Shown: one piece after another, positions 47,791 through 57,198 of the stretch
Layout of the letters: the number at the start of each line of letters is the position of its first letter
Numbering within the stretch: position 1 is the stretch's first letter
Source: Sedimentibacter sp. zth1
GTDB lineage: Bacteria > Bacillota > Clostridia > Tissierellales > Sedimentibacteraceae
Direction: 5' to 3'
NCBI RefSeq assembly: GCF_017352195.1
Contig: NZ_CP071445.1
Coordinates: 3,038,001-3,102,000, forward strand
DNA: 64,000 nucleotides
Made by a program: the position numbers and the translations under genes
The notes under the pieces: model-generated
Database searches by the model: none
Told to the model about the DNA's origin: nothing
What the model saw: only the letters and a program-made list of their open reading frames with translations

Positions 47791-48609
47791 ATGATGAAAA
47801 AGTATTTGAAATTTACGAATCCTTATATTAGAGTTGGAATAGTTTTGATAATAATTCCTATATTTTTAGCAATATTTGTACCAGTTTTAGCAAAATATGA
47901 TCCAAGCGTAGTTAACCCTCTGAATAGATTGCAATCGCCATCATTAGAGCATCTAATGGGAACTGATGATTTGGGTAGAGATGTCTTTTCTAGGACATTG
48001 TTTGGTATAAGAACATCTTTGATAATTGGTTTTGCTGTGACTCTTATAAGCCTATTTATTGGTGTGTTTACTGGTATAGTTGCAGCATATTATCCAATAA
48101 CATCTGGAATTATTATGAGATTTATAGATGGAATCATGGCATTTCCGACAATAATATTTGCTATTGCATTGGCAGGTGTTTTGGGCTCAGGCATAACAAA
48201 TATAATAGTAGCGTTGGCAGTATCATATTTCCCAATGATTACAAGAATAACGAGAAATGCAGTTTTAGAAGTAAAAGAAATGGAATATGTTAAGTCAACT
48301 ATTTCAATAGGAAAAAATGATTTGTATATTATTTTTAAATGTATACTACCCAATATTATTTCTCCGATTATAGTGCAAACGACTTTTACATTTGCTATGG
48401 CCATATTAAATGAATCGATTTTAAGTTTTTTGGGAGTAGGAATTCAGGTGCCACTTCCAAGTTTAGGTGGCATGGTTAATGACGGCAGAAATTATATGAT
48501 GATTGCGCCTTGGATTATAGTATTTCCAGGGTTAACAATCTCGTGGATAGTATTAGCACTTAATATAATTGGAGATGGACTTAGAGATTTTTTTGATCCC
48601 AAGCACTAA
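47791..48609 (+). CDS. Peptide/nickel ABC transporter permease (DppC/OppC type)
   Basis: A 272-residue permease beginning MMKKYLKFTNPYI, with the OppC_N-like first helix, the signature LMGTDDLGRDVFSRTLFGIRTSL and the EAA loop EMEYVKSTISIGKNDLYII. ATG 47791 lies one base after the dppB stop with AAGGTG upstream; an in-frame GTG at 47782 overlaps the previous gene. It pairs with the DppB-type subunit. Confidence 0.93.
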   Translation: MMKKYLKFTNPYIRVGIVLIIIPIFLAIFVPVLAKYDPSVVNPLNRLQSPSLEHLMGTDDLGRDVFSRTLFGIRTSLIIGFAVTLISLFIGVFTGIVAAYYPITSGIIMRFIDGIMAFPTIIFAIALAGVLGSGITNIIVALAVSYFPMITRITRNAVLEVKEMEYVKSTISIGKNDLYIIFKCILPNIISPIIVQTTFTFAMAILNESILSFLGVGIQVPLPSLGGMVNDGRNYMMIAPWIIVFPGLTISWIVLALNIIGDGLRDFFDPKH

Positions 48610-48632
48610 TAATAAATATTAGAGAGGTAAAG

Positions 48633-49625
48633 ATGGAAGATTTATTACAAATTAATAATATGACTATTGAAGCTAAAGAAAAGCATGAAAATATTACAAT
48701 AGTTGATGATATATCTTTAAAATTAAAATATGGGCAGACCTTGGGAATAGTTGGTGAGTCTGGATGTGGAAAAAGTATAACAGCCCTAAGTATTTTGGGG
48801 TTGCTTAGAAATAAATTATCCATAACAAAAGGTGAAATAATTTTTGAAAATGCAAATTTAGCAACTATGAATAAAGAAAAATTAAGGGATATATGCGGTA
48901 ATGAAATTGGAATGATATTTCAAGAACCAATGACAGCCCTAAATCCTTTGTTTACAATAGGCAGACAAATTATAGAACCACTTAGAATACATTTAAAATT
49001 GTCAAAAAAAGAAGCTAGGAAAAGAAGCATAGAGTTGCTTAATACAGTTGGAATAAATAATCCGGAAGGTGTATTAAAATGTTACCCATTCCAGTTTTCA
49101 GGTGGTATGCGTCAACGTGTTATGATTGCTATTGCAATATCATGCACACCTAAGCTGCTAATTGCAGATGAGCCGACTACTGCACTAGATGTAACTATAC
49201 AAGCACAAATCTTGCAAATATTAAAGAAATTAATTAAAGATAGAGGAATGTCATTGTTGCTGATATCACACGATTTAGGGGTTATATCTAAATTGTCTGA
49301 GCAGATAATAGTTATGTATTCAGGTGAGATAGTTGAAAATGATACAGTAGACAATATTATTAATAATCCTTTACATCCATATACTCAAAAGCTTTTAAGT
49401 GCAGCAACCGAATTATCAAGTGATTGCGAGTATTTATCAGTTGTAAATGGTTCAGTACCAAGACCAGAGGAAAAAATTGTTGGTTGTAAGTTTTCAGCAC
49501 GTTGTGAATATTGCAAGGATATATGTCTAAAACAAAGACCTCCACTCACAAAAAAATCAACAAGTAACGGATTAATAAAATGTTGGAAGTATGATAGCAA
49601 GTATAGTCTAACGGAGGAAAACTAA
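48633..49625 (+). CDS. Peptide ABC transporter ATP-binding protein (DppD/OppD type)
   Basis: A 330-residue ATPase: Walker A GESGCGKSITALS, Q-loop FQEPMTALNP, signature FSGGMRQRVMIAIAI, Walker B LLIADEPTTALD, switch His ISHDLGVI. The C-terminal oligopeptide/dipeptide extension carries Cys residues (GCKFSARCEYCKDIC) that bind a [4Fe-4S] cluster in some relatives. AGAGAGG precedes the ATG, 23 bp after the permease gene. Confidence 0.93.
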   Translation: MEDLLQINNMTIEAKEKHENITIVDDISLKLKYGQTLGIVGESGCGKSITALSILGLLRNKLSITKGEIIFENANLATMNKEKLRDICGNEIGMIFQEPMTALNPLFTIGRQIIEPLRIHLKLSKKEARKRSIELLNTVGINNPEGVLKCYPFQFSGGMRQRVMIAIAISCTPKLLIADEPTTALDVTIQAQILQILKKLIKDRGMSLLLISHDLGVISKLSEQIIVMYSGEIVENDTVDNIINNPLHPYTQKLLSAATELSSDCEYLSVVNGSVPRPEEKIVGCKFSARCEYCKDICLKQRPPLTKKSTSNGLIKCWKYDSKYSLTEEN

Positions 49626-49629
49626 TCTA

Positions 49630-50598
49630 ATGGAAAGTAGATATTTACTAGAGGTTAAAAATATATCCAAGAAGTTTACATCAAATGGACGCTCTGTTAA
49701 AGCGGTAGACAATATCAGTTTTGAAGTGTACAAAGGTGAAACTTTTGCTATTGTTGGAGAATCGGGATGCGGTAAATCAACAACAGGGAGACTGATTTTA
49801 AGATTAATTGATTCAGATTCAGGAAAAATTTATTTCAAGGGAAAAAATATAGTTAATATGTCTAAAAAGGATTTTAGAAAAATTAGACCGTCAATGCAAA
49901 TAGTTTTCCAAGATCCATATGCATCTTTAAATCCACGTATGACAGTAGGAAAACTTATTGCTGAGCCCGTAAAGATAAATAAAAAACTAGATAAGTTAGC
50001 AGTAAAACAAGAGTGTGAAAGGTTAATTCAAAGTGTAGGATTGGAAATAAATGATTTAAAAAAATACCCACATGAATTTTCTGGTGGTCAACGTCAAAGA
50101 ATTGGTATTGCGAGAGCGATAGCTACTAAACCAGATTTAGTAGTTTGTGATGAACCAGTTTCAGCATTAGATTTATTGGTACAAGCACAAATGCTAAATT
50201 TACTTAAAAACATACAAAAGGAATTTCAATTTTCATATATTTTTATATCTCATAACCTGTCAGTAGTCAAACATATGAGTGACAGGATAGCTGTTATGTA
50301 TTTTGGACAGATTGTTGAGATAGGAAAAACACAAGAAATATTTGAAACACCGTTGCACCCTTATACACGTTTACTATTGAATTCTGCATTGAATATAAAG
50401 CCTAACAATGATATTTACAATGAGAACGAGAATGTAATTGAATATAATAATGATAGATTTAGCGATGATATTAATTGCTGTAAATACATAAATAATTGCG
50501 CATATGCAACTGAAGAATGTTTGAATCTTAATAATAATTTATATAAGGTTAGTGACACTCATTATGTTTCATGTAGACAATATTCAAGTTTTAAGTAG
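49630..50598 (+). CDS. Peptide ABC transporter ATP-binding protein (DppF/OppF type)
   Basis: A 322-residue ATPase: Walker A GESGCGKSTTGRLI, Q-loop FQDPYASLNPRM, signature FSGGQRQRIGIARAI, Walker B LVVCDEPVSALD and switch His ISHNLSVV. The C-terminal extension has several Cys (CCKYINNCAYATEEC). It follows the DppD-type gene by 4 bp. Together the two ATPases energise the transporter. Confidence 0.93.
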   Translation: MESRYLLEVKNISKKFTSNGRSVKAVDNISFEVYKGETFAIVGESGCGKSTTGRLILRLIDSDSGKIYFKGKNIVNMSKKDFRKIRPSMQIVFQDPYASLNPRMTVGKLIAEPVKINKKLDKLAVKQECERLIQSVGLEINDLKKYPHEFSGGQRQRIGIARAIATKPDLVVCDEPVSALDLLVQAQMLNLLKNIQKEFQFSYIFISHNLSVVKHMSDRIAVMYFGQIVEIGKTQEIFETPLHPYTRLLLNSALNIKPNNDIYNENENVIEYNNDRFSDDINCCKYINNCAYATEECLNLNNNLYKVSDTHYVSCRQYSSFK

Positions 50599-50662
50599 AA
50601 CAGTATTAATTAATCAACAAATATATATATTGATAATTAAATTAAAACATCATGGAGGAAAA

Positions 50663-52303
50663 ATGAAAAGTAGTATTTTAAAAAAAGCAATTGTTTTGGC
50701 AATGGTATTATCATTTGCTATGACATCTTTAACAGGTTGCGGGTCAAAAGTTGATGATACAGATAAAAATGTTGATTCTAATGTTGATAATAACGCAAGT
50801 GATGAACCGGTATATGGTGGAGAAATAACTGTAGCATTCCAATCAGCTCCAGAAAATTTTGACCCTGACCATTCTTCATCAGATTGGGTAGTAACAGCGG
50901 TTACAAATCATGTATATGAGGGATTATTCGAGTTTAATGCAAATAATGAAGCAGTTCCACAATTGGCAGAGTCATATACAGTGGTTGATGATGGAAAAAC
51001 ATATGATATTGTTTTAAGAAAAGGTGTTAAATTTCAAGATGGAGATGAATTGAAAGCAGAAGATGTAAAGGCATCTATGGATAGATGGTTTGAGGTTAAT
51101 CCAGCTGGAATTGCTATAGCAAAAGATTTAATTTCTGTAGATATAATCAATGATTATGAAATAAGTGTTAAATTTTCAAAGGTATATGCTCCATTTATCA
51201 ATATTTTAGCATCACCAGTATCTCGTCAAAAGATGCTAGTGAAGAAAAAAGAAATAATTGATAAATTTGGTTCGTCAATAATTACAGAACATATTGGAAC
51301 AGGTCCTTTCTATTTTGACGAAATAGCTATGGGTCAAAAAGTAGTTTTGAAAAAGTATGAAGAATACTCACCAGTAGATTCTACTTCATCAGGCTTAGCT
51401 GGTAAGAGAGTTGCTTATTTAGATAAGGTAACAATAGAATTTGTGCCAGAAGAAAGTGTAAGAGTTGCTGGATTAGAAAGTGAACAATTTTCTTTTGTTG
51501 ATGAAGTCTCAAATGATAGATATGATGAACTTGTACAATTTCCAAAAGTATCTCCAACTGTTTGTAACTTCGGAACAATGGGTATTGTGGCTTTTAACTG
51601 CGGAAAAGAACCATTTGAAGATGTGAATTTGAGAAGAGCAGTTGCTTATGCAATAAATCCAACAGAAATGGCAACAGCACAAGTTGGTGATAGTAAACTT
51701 TGGAGTGTTGAAGATGGTTCATGGTTCAAAAAAGGGACTATTTGGTATGACGAAACAGCTGGAGATGGAATATATAACAATCAGGATATAGAAAAAGCTA
51801 AGGATTATGTAAAAAATTCAAACTACAATGGAGAACCAATTATTATTCTAGGTACTAAAGCAGATTTGTTTACAAGCAGTGGTGCATTAGTGTTGCAAAG
51901 CCAACTAAAAGAAATAGGATTAAATGTTGAAGTTGAACTTTATGATAAATCTACTTATTTTGATTATTTAAAAGCTGGAAAATGGGATATAAATATTTCT
52001 CGTTGGAGCGATATGAATCCAGATCCACAAGTTTTTGAACCTTGGACAGGTACAAATGGATGGATTACAAACTGGAATGATGCTGATTCAAAGAAAATGG
52101 ATGAGATATTTGATAGAATGGTTTGTGAAATGGACTACGATAAAAGATATGAAATAGTAAAAGAATTCTATGATGAATTTTGGAAAAGTGTACCTTACAT
52201 AAAAGTGTTCAATGACAAAAGAGTATATGGTATTAATGACAGTTTAAAAGGTTATGCTGGATATGGACAACCATATTTTTGGAATGTTTGGGTATCTAAA
52301 TAA
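50663..52303 (+). CDS. Peptide/nickel ABC transporter substrate-binding lipoprotein
   Basis: A 546-residue SBP_bac_5 lipoprotein. The signal ends in lipobox SLTGC near residue 25, followed by an Asp/Asn linker and the large binding domain (GGEITVAFQSAPENFDPDHS, VYEGLFEFNANNEAVPQLAESY, LRKGVKFQDGDELKAEDV). ATG 50663 follows GGAGG; a longer in-frame start at 50552 lies inside the previous gene. The likely ligand is a peptide, but nickel or opine-like ligands are possible in this family. Confidence 0.92.
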   Translation: MKSSILKKAIVLAMVLSFAMTSLTGCGSKVDDTDKNVDSNVDNNASDEPVYGGEITVAFQSAPENFDPDHSSSDWVVTAVTNHVYEGLFEFNANNEAVPQLAESYTVVDDGKTYDIVLRKGVKFQDGDELKAEDVKASMDRWFEVNPAGIAIAKDLISVDIINDYEISVKFSKVYAPFINILASPVSRQKMLVKKKEIIDKFGSSIITEHIGTGPFYFDEIAMGQKVVLKKYEEYSPVDSTSSGLAGKRVAYLDKVTIEFVPEESVRVAGLESEQFSFVDEVSNDRYDELVQFPKVSPTVCNFGTMGIVAFNCGKEPFEDVNLRRAVAYAINPTEMATAQVGDSKLWSVEDGSWFKKGTIWYDETAGDGIYNNQDIEKAKDYVKNSNYNGEPIIILGTKADLFTSSGALVLQSQLKEIGLNVEVELYDKSTYFDYLKAGKWDINISRWSDMNPDPQVFEPWTGTNGWITNWNDADSKKMDEIFDRMVCEMDYDKRYEIVKEFYDEFWKSVPYIKVFNDKRVYGINDSLKGYAGYGQPYFWNVWVSK

Positions 52304-52314
52304 GGAGAATTACA

Positions 52315-53133
52315 ATGAAAAATAAAAATGTGATGCGTGCAACATTAGCATTAAATTTGATGAGGAATATTATTGGAATTAAATTTATAGATTTTAAAGA
52401 AGATTTTGATATAATTGATGTTGCTTTACCGCAAAAAAAAGGTCCGCTTTGTTATCATGCAAGACAAGCTATGGATGGAAATTTATTTAAAGCTACTGAA
52501 GATTATGTTACATGTGATTATGCAAGGTATGCAATTGGATTGTCGAAGCCTGATAATACAATAGTTGAAGGTAGAAGTTATAAATATTGTGGATTATACG
52601 AAAGCAATTCTATATCTAAAAATATAGTTACTAGTATGAAATATATTAATCAAGATATATATGGCATGGTGATGGGTCCATTGAATTTAATGGATGATGC
52701 AGATGTAGTAATTATTGCAGATTACGCTGAAACAGTTATGAGAATAATGCAAGGCTATGCTTATAAGTTTGGAAATCCGGAACAGCTTAGTTTTTTTGGA
52801 AATCAAGCTATGTGTGCAGATTTAATTTCTAAGCCTTTTTCAAATAATGATATTAATATTTCACTTATGTGTAAAGGTACTAGAGCTAATGGTCAATTTG
52901 ATAAAGGTGAAATAGGAGTAGCTGTTCCAATAGGAATGTTTGATTCGTTGGTAGATGGAATTGTAAATACGGTAAATCCAGTTACATATGCTAATGAAAA
53001 AAGACAAATTTTAAGTAAATTAGACTGTGAAGATGATTTAGGAATAAAAATTGATGTTGACTATAATTATGGATTAGGGTTAAAGGCTTACGATAGTAAG
53101 GTGCAAAAATTTAAAAATCTAAATAATATATAA
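52315..53133 (+). CDS. DUF169 domain protein
   Basis: A 272-residue soluble protein of the DUF169 family, with IGIKFIDFKEDFDII near the start, several Cys (GPLCYHAR, VTCDYARYAIG, YKYCGLYES) and the family's late motif SLMCKGTRANGQFDKGEIGVAVP. It starts 12 bp after the binding lipoprotein with AAGGAG upstream, and a terminator follows, so it belongs to the peptide transporter operon. The family's function is unknown; the linkage suggests a role with the imported substrate. Confidence 0.8.
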   Translation: MKNKNVMRATLALNLMRNIIGIKFIDFKEDFDIIDVALPQKKGPLCYHARQAMDGNLFKATEDYVTCDYARYAIGLSKPDNTIVEGRSYKYCGLYESNSISKNIVTSMKYINQDIYGMVMGPLNLMDDADVVIIADYAETVMRIMQGYAYKFGNPEQLSFFGNQAMCADLISKPFSNNDINISLMCKGTRANGQFDKGEIGVAVPIGMFDSLVDGIVNTVNPVTYANEKRQILSKLDCEDDLGIKIDVDYNYGLGLKAYDSKVQKFKNLNNI

Positions 53134-53143
53134 ATATTAAAGG

Positions 53144-53184
53144 ATAGAGCTAACGAATGAAAGCGATAGCTCTATTTTTTTTTA
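53144..53184 (+). terminator. Intrinsic terminator after the peptide transporter operon
   Basis: Perfect 9-bp stem ATAGAGCTA / TAGCTCTAT, 14-nt loop, then a ten-base T-run. Confidence 0.85.
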
Positions 53185-53262
53185 AAAAACATATTTTTAA
53201 GATGCAAAATATGTTACAATATAGTATAATTTATTTTATTTTACGGCTAAAATGGAGTTAAT

Positions 53263-56040
53263 ATGAAAACAAAAAAAATAGTGATATTATTGGTAATTAT
53301 GTTGATAATGATAAGCTCGAATACTAATATTAATGCCCAAAACTCAAATACCGTCAAGGTTGCAATGTTAAGTATACCAAACTATATTGATATAGATGAT
53401 GAAGGCAATCCATATGGATATGCAGTTGAATACTTAAATGAAATAAAGAAATATACAAATTGGGATTATGAGTACATACCAATGTCAATGATTGAAGCTG
53501 AGAATGCATTGGCTGAAGGTAAAGTTGATATTGTTGTTGGAATGCCACATACAGAAGATAATCAAAATTTATTCTACTTCTCTAAATTTGATATGGGCTA
53601 TAGTACGGATATGTTATGTGCTATAAATGATAAAAATTGTTATGCCTATAATGATTTCAAAAATTTTAAAGGTATAAAAATTGGAGCAGTCAAAAACTCA
53701 AAGGTTCAAAAAGATAATCAGGCATACATACAAAAAAATATTAGCTTTGCAACATTTGTATTGTATGATAATGAAAAAGAAATGTATAAGGCACTACAAA
53801 ATGGTAAAATTGATGCGGTATTGATAAACGATATTAGTTATAATTCGAATTATACTGTTATAGCCAATTTCAATGTTAAACTGTTATATATCGCTTCAAG
53901 CTTTCACAATCGTCACATATATGCAGGTATTAAAAACGCACAAGAGCAAATCTATTTAAGAGACGTAAACTTTAATAGTGAATTGAATAAAAAATATTTA
54001 AATAATAAAGTATGTAACAATATTTTTACTCTAAATGAGCAGGAATATATAAAAAACAGACATTCTATTAATGTTTATTATTGTGTAAACGGAGAATTCT
54101 CACTAGATGAAATTAATAAACAAAACTTTGAAATTCAAGTTGAGATAGTTAACTACGTTGCAGAAAAATTGGGGTGGAAAGTTAATGTAATAAATAATTA
54201 TAGTAATAGTTCTATCATAGGAGTTAAAGATTTTGAGAAAATAATCAACTCTGACATAGTAGATGTATATCCTAGTTTTAAATATAATAAAAATTATGCT
54301 GAAGATTTAGGAATGCATGTCACATTTCCATATTTACAGGTTAATCATTACAAAATACAAAGGAAAGAGTTTGGATATAAGGACAAAGGAAAACTTATTG
54401 TGGCTGCAGTACGTAATAATAATTTGACAAATGAATATGTACTTTCTAAATATAATAGATATCAAATATTATGGTATAAAAATGATGATGAATGTCTTAA
54501 GGCTGTAAGTAATGGTAAGGCGGATATAACCTATACAAATACATTTACTGCTGAGTACTATTTAAATTCATATGATTATCAAAATTTATCTATGTCAAAT
54601 ATTGATTATGAGTATGATTTATGCTTTGCAGTTCCGAAAAACAGAAACAAAGTACTTGTGCAAATAATAAATAAAGTGATTAACAGTATACCAAAGGAAA
54701 AAATGAATGACATAATAGCAAAAAACACTTTATATAAACATAATTCTAACACACTAAAGTCATTTATATATGAAAATTCACTTTTATGTACCGTTATAGC
54801 AATTATTTTTGCAGCGTTAGTCATGTTTTTAGTTATGTTGTTCGTAACAAACAGATTGATTACGAAAAAAAATAAAGAGTTAAAAAGAGCAAATGTAGTA
54901 AAAAATGAATTTTTTTCACGAGTGAGTCATGATATTAGAACACCAATGAGTTCAATTATCGGTCTTTCTAATTTAGGTGTAGAAACTAAGAATAGTGATA
55001 CCTCAGCTTCATATTTTAAACAAATAAACAATACCTGTAAATATTTGTTGGGTGTTTTAAATGATACTTTGGATATAGGTAAAATTGATAGTAAAAAAAT
55101 TAAATTGAAATTGGAACCTTTAGTTCAAAAAGATTTTGTTTCAGATATCAAAAATATAGTTGAAGTAAAAGCAAGAGAAAAAAGCATTGATTTTAATATG
55201 TCTTTTAACAATTATAATAATGGTTATGCAATGTTTGATAAACTTCATTTAATGCAAATATGTATTAATTTATTGACAAACGCTATTAAATTTACTCCTA
55301 ATGGTGGAAAAGTAGAATTTATTATTAATAAATTAGCATTGAGAAAATTAAATGGCAAATATGATATAGAGTTTATTATTCGTGATAATGGGATTGGAAT
55401 AAGCGAAGAATTTCTACCATATATCTATGATTCATTTAAACAAGAAAATACGGATAATATGATATCAAACAATGGTATTGGATTGGGGTTAACTATAGTA
55501 AAAAATCTTGTTGAGTTAATGGGTGGAAGTATATATGTAAAAAGTGAAAAAAACAAAGGAACAGAATTTTCTGTTATTTTACCAACAAAAATAATAGAAA
55601 GCACAGAAAAAAGAGATGAAAGTATAAATGAAGCAAATGATCATATAAATCTTAATAACAAAAGAGCATTATTAGTTGAAGATAATCTATTGAATTCTCA
55701 AATAGTTAAAAGTATACTTGAAAGTGTAGGCATGATTGTTGAACAAGCGGAGAATGGTAAATTAGCATTAGAGATGTTTAAAAATTCATCTATCAATTAT
55801 TACAGTGTAATACTAATGGACAACAGAATGCCAATTATGAACGGATTAACTGCAACTAAACTAATTCGTGAGCTTGATAAGGATGATGCAAAAGAAGTAC
55901 CAATTATAGCAATGACTGCTGATGTTTTTAGTGATGGTATGGAAGAAATTTATGCTGTAGGTATGAATAAGTGTTTGATAAAACCAATTGATTCAGAAAT
56001 ATTATTTAATACTTTAGAAAAATTTATAAAAAGTACATAA
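53263..56040 (+). CDS. Hybrid sensor histidine kinase with two solute-binding domains
   Basis: A 925-residue BvgS-like membrane kinase. A signal segment (1-25) is followed by two SBP_bac_3-type extracellular domains (about 30-255 and 265-490), one transmembrane helix (about 508-530), HisKA with phospho-acceptor His 556 (RVSHDIRTP), HATPase_c (NLLTNAIKFTPNGG, DNGIGISEEF, GIGLGLTIVKNL), and a C-terminal receiver with phospho-acceptor Asp 853 (ILMDNRMP) and Lys in CLIKP. It has no output domain of its own, so a phosphotransfer partner is needed; none is nearby. The binding domains suggest amino acid or similar ligands, and the gene follows the peptide transporter. Confidence 0.92.
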   Translation: MKTKKIVILLVIMLIMISSNTNINAQNSNTVKVAMLSIPNYIDIDDEGNPYGYAVEYLNEIKKYTNWDYEYIPMSMIEAENALAEGKVDIVVGMPHTEDNQNLFYFSKFDMGYSTDMLCAINDKNCYAYNDFKNFKGIKIGAVKNSKVQKDNQAYIQKNISFATFVLYDNEKEMYKALQNGKIDAVLINDISYNSNYTVIANFNVKLLYIASSFHNRHIYAGIKNAQEQIYLRDVNFNSELNKKYLNNKVCNNIFTLNEQEYIKNRHSINVYYCVNGEFSLDEINKQNFEIQVEIVNYVAEKLGWKVNVINNYSNSSIIGVKDFEKIINSDIVDVYPSFKYNKNYAEDLGMHVTFPYLQVNHYKIQRKEFGYKDKGKLIVAAVRNNNLTNEYVLSKYNRYQILWYKNDDECLKAVSNGKADITYTNTFTAEYYLNSYDYQNLSMSNIDYEYDLCFAVPKNRNKVLVQIINKVINSIPKEKMNDIIAKNTLYKHNSNTLKSFIYENSLLCTVIAIIFAALVMFLVMLFVTNRLITKKNKELKRANVVKNEFFSRVSHDIRTPMSSIIGLSNLGVETKNSDTSASYFKQINNTCKYLLGVLNDTLDIGKIDSKKIKLKLEPLVQKDFVSDIKNIVEVKAREKSIDFNMSFNNYNNGYAMFDKLHLMQICINLLTNAIKFTPNGGKVEFIINKLALRKLNGKYDIEFIIRDNGIGISEEFLPYIYDSFKQENTDNMISNNGIGLGLTIVKNLVELMGGSIYVKSEKNKGTEFSVILPTKIIESTEKRDESINEANDHINLNNKRALLVEDNLLNSQIVKSILESVGMIVEQAENGKLALEMFKNSSINYYSVILMDNRMPIMNGLTATKLIRELDKDDAKEVPIIAMTADVFSDGMEEIYAVGMNKCLIKPIDSEILFNTLEKFIKST

Positions 56041-56082
56041 TAAAATTGACTAGAACTAAAATCTTAATGGAGTTTACTACTT

Positions 56083-56658
56083 ATGAATAATTATATATAC
56101 TTAATATTGTCTAGAAGTAATACTGCACCAGCAAAGCTAATTAGATTTTGTACAAAAAGTGAAATAAGTCATGTTTCTATATCAATGGATATGTCTTTAC
56201 ACAGTATGTATAGCTTTGGCAGAAAAAAAGTTAATAATTTTTTATGTGGTGGATTTATTTGCGAAGATTTAGATGGTGATTTTTACACTAAATATTTTAG
56301 TAGTTATGTTTATGTATATAGAATACCTATATCGTATCGAACGTGGAACAATTTAAATAACTATTTAGAATATATATATCAAGTAAGAAATAAATACAAA
56401 TATAACTTTTTAGGAGTATTTACAACATATTTTGGTATAGGTATAAATAGAAAGCATTGTTATTTTTGTTCAGAATTTATTGCTGAGATACTGTTAAAGT
56501 TTAAAATATGTAAAATCAAAAACGACATACATACCTATAGACCTGAGTACTTTAAAGAATTAGATAACAAACAATTGGTTTATGAAGGAGAGATATGTCA
56601 ATATAAGAATTTTTTAAATGATAATAATTTTCTTGAACAAAAGGAAGTTGCTTTATAA
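56083..56658 (+). CDS. Permuted papain-like (NlpC/P60-related) hydrolase, soluble
   Basis: A 191-residue protein without signal or membrane helix. His 30 (SEISHVSIS) precedes Cys 129 (HCYFCSEFIAEIL), and a later YRPEYF follows, the order found in circularly permuted NlpC/P60 (YiiX-type) enzymes. The same three elements occur in the C-terminal domain of the membrane protein at 41299-42378. It lies 42 bp after the hybrid kinase and 22 bp before the deacylase gene, so all three may be cotranscribed. Substrate unknown. Confidence 0.65.
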   Translation: MNNYIYLILSRSNTAPAKLIRFCTKSEISHVSISMDMSLHSMYSFGRKKVNNFLCGGFICEDLDGDFYTKYFSSYVYVYRIPISYRTWNNLNNYLEYIYQVRNKYKYNFLGVFTTYFGIGINRKHCYFCSEFIAEILLKFKICKIKNDIHTYRPEYFKELDNKQLVYEGEICQYKNFLNDNNFLEQKEVAL

Positions 56659-56680
56659 AATTTTTTTGGAGTTATAAGCT

Positions 56681-57151
56681 ATGAAATACAAAACAAATGT
56701 AATGAGAATCTTAGATAAAAGCAAAGTAATATATAAATCATATGATTATACCAAAAGTGATGCAATTAGTGGAATAGAAGTTACAAATGCATTGAACCAG
56801 AATTCTTCACAGGTTTTTAAAACGTTAGTAACAATTGGTAAAACGAACAAAAACTATGTATTTGTGATACCAGTTGCATATGAATTAGATTTAAAAAAAG
56901 CCGCAAAAGCCGTAAATGAAAAATCAATAGAAATGATTAAATCAAAAGATTTGTTAGCCACAACAGGATACATACATGGTGGATGCTCACCAATAGGAAT
57001 GAAAAAAAACTTTGTAACTATTATAGACATAAGTGCTAGAAATTTTGAAACAATAATATTTAGTGCTGGTAAAATAGGTTATCAAGTAGAGACATCACTT
57101 GAAGGGCTAAAAAAAATTATTGAATTTGAATTGGTTAATATAGTTAAATAA
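56681..57151 (+). CDS. ybaK: YbaK/EbsC-type Cys-tRNA(Pro) deacylase
   Basis: A 156-residue trans-editing domain that hydrolyses Cys misattached to tRNA-Pro. It shows the YbaK core: QNSSQVFKTLVTIG, FVIPVAYELDLKKAAKAV, and the substrate pocket GYIHGGCSPIGMKK. A TTTGGAG site precedes the ATG. Length is standard. It is the last plus-strand gene before the convergent terminator. Confidence 0.93.
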   Translation: MKYKTNVMRILDKSKVIYKSYDYTKSDAISGIEVTNALNQNSSQVFKTLVTIGKTNKNYVFVIPVAYELDLKKAAKAVNEKSIEMIKSKDLLATTGYIHGGCSPIGMKKNFVTIIDISARNFETIIFSAGKIGYQVETSLEGLKKIIEFELVNIVK

Positions 57152-57153
57152 TA

Positions 57154-57198
57154 AAAAATAAAGTATCCTAAAGTTTATATTAGGATACTTTATTTTTT
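57154..57198. terminator. Bidirectional terminator
   Basis: AAAATAAAGTATCCTA pairs with TAGGATACTTTATTTT over 16 bp around a 10-nt loop. The right arm includes the last codons of the minus-strand gene ending at 57180. Confidence 0.85.
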
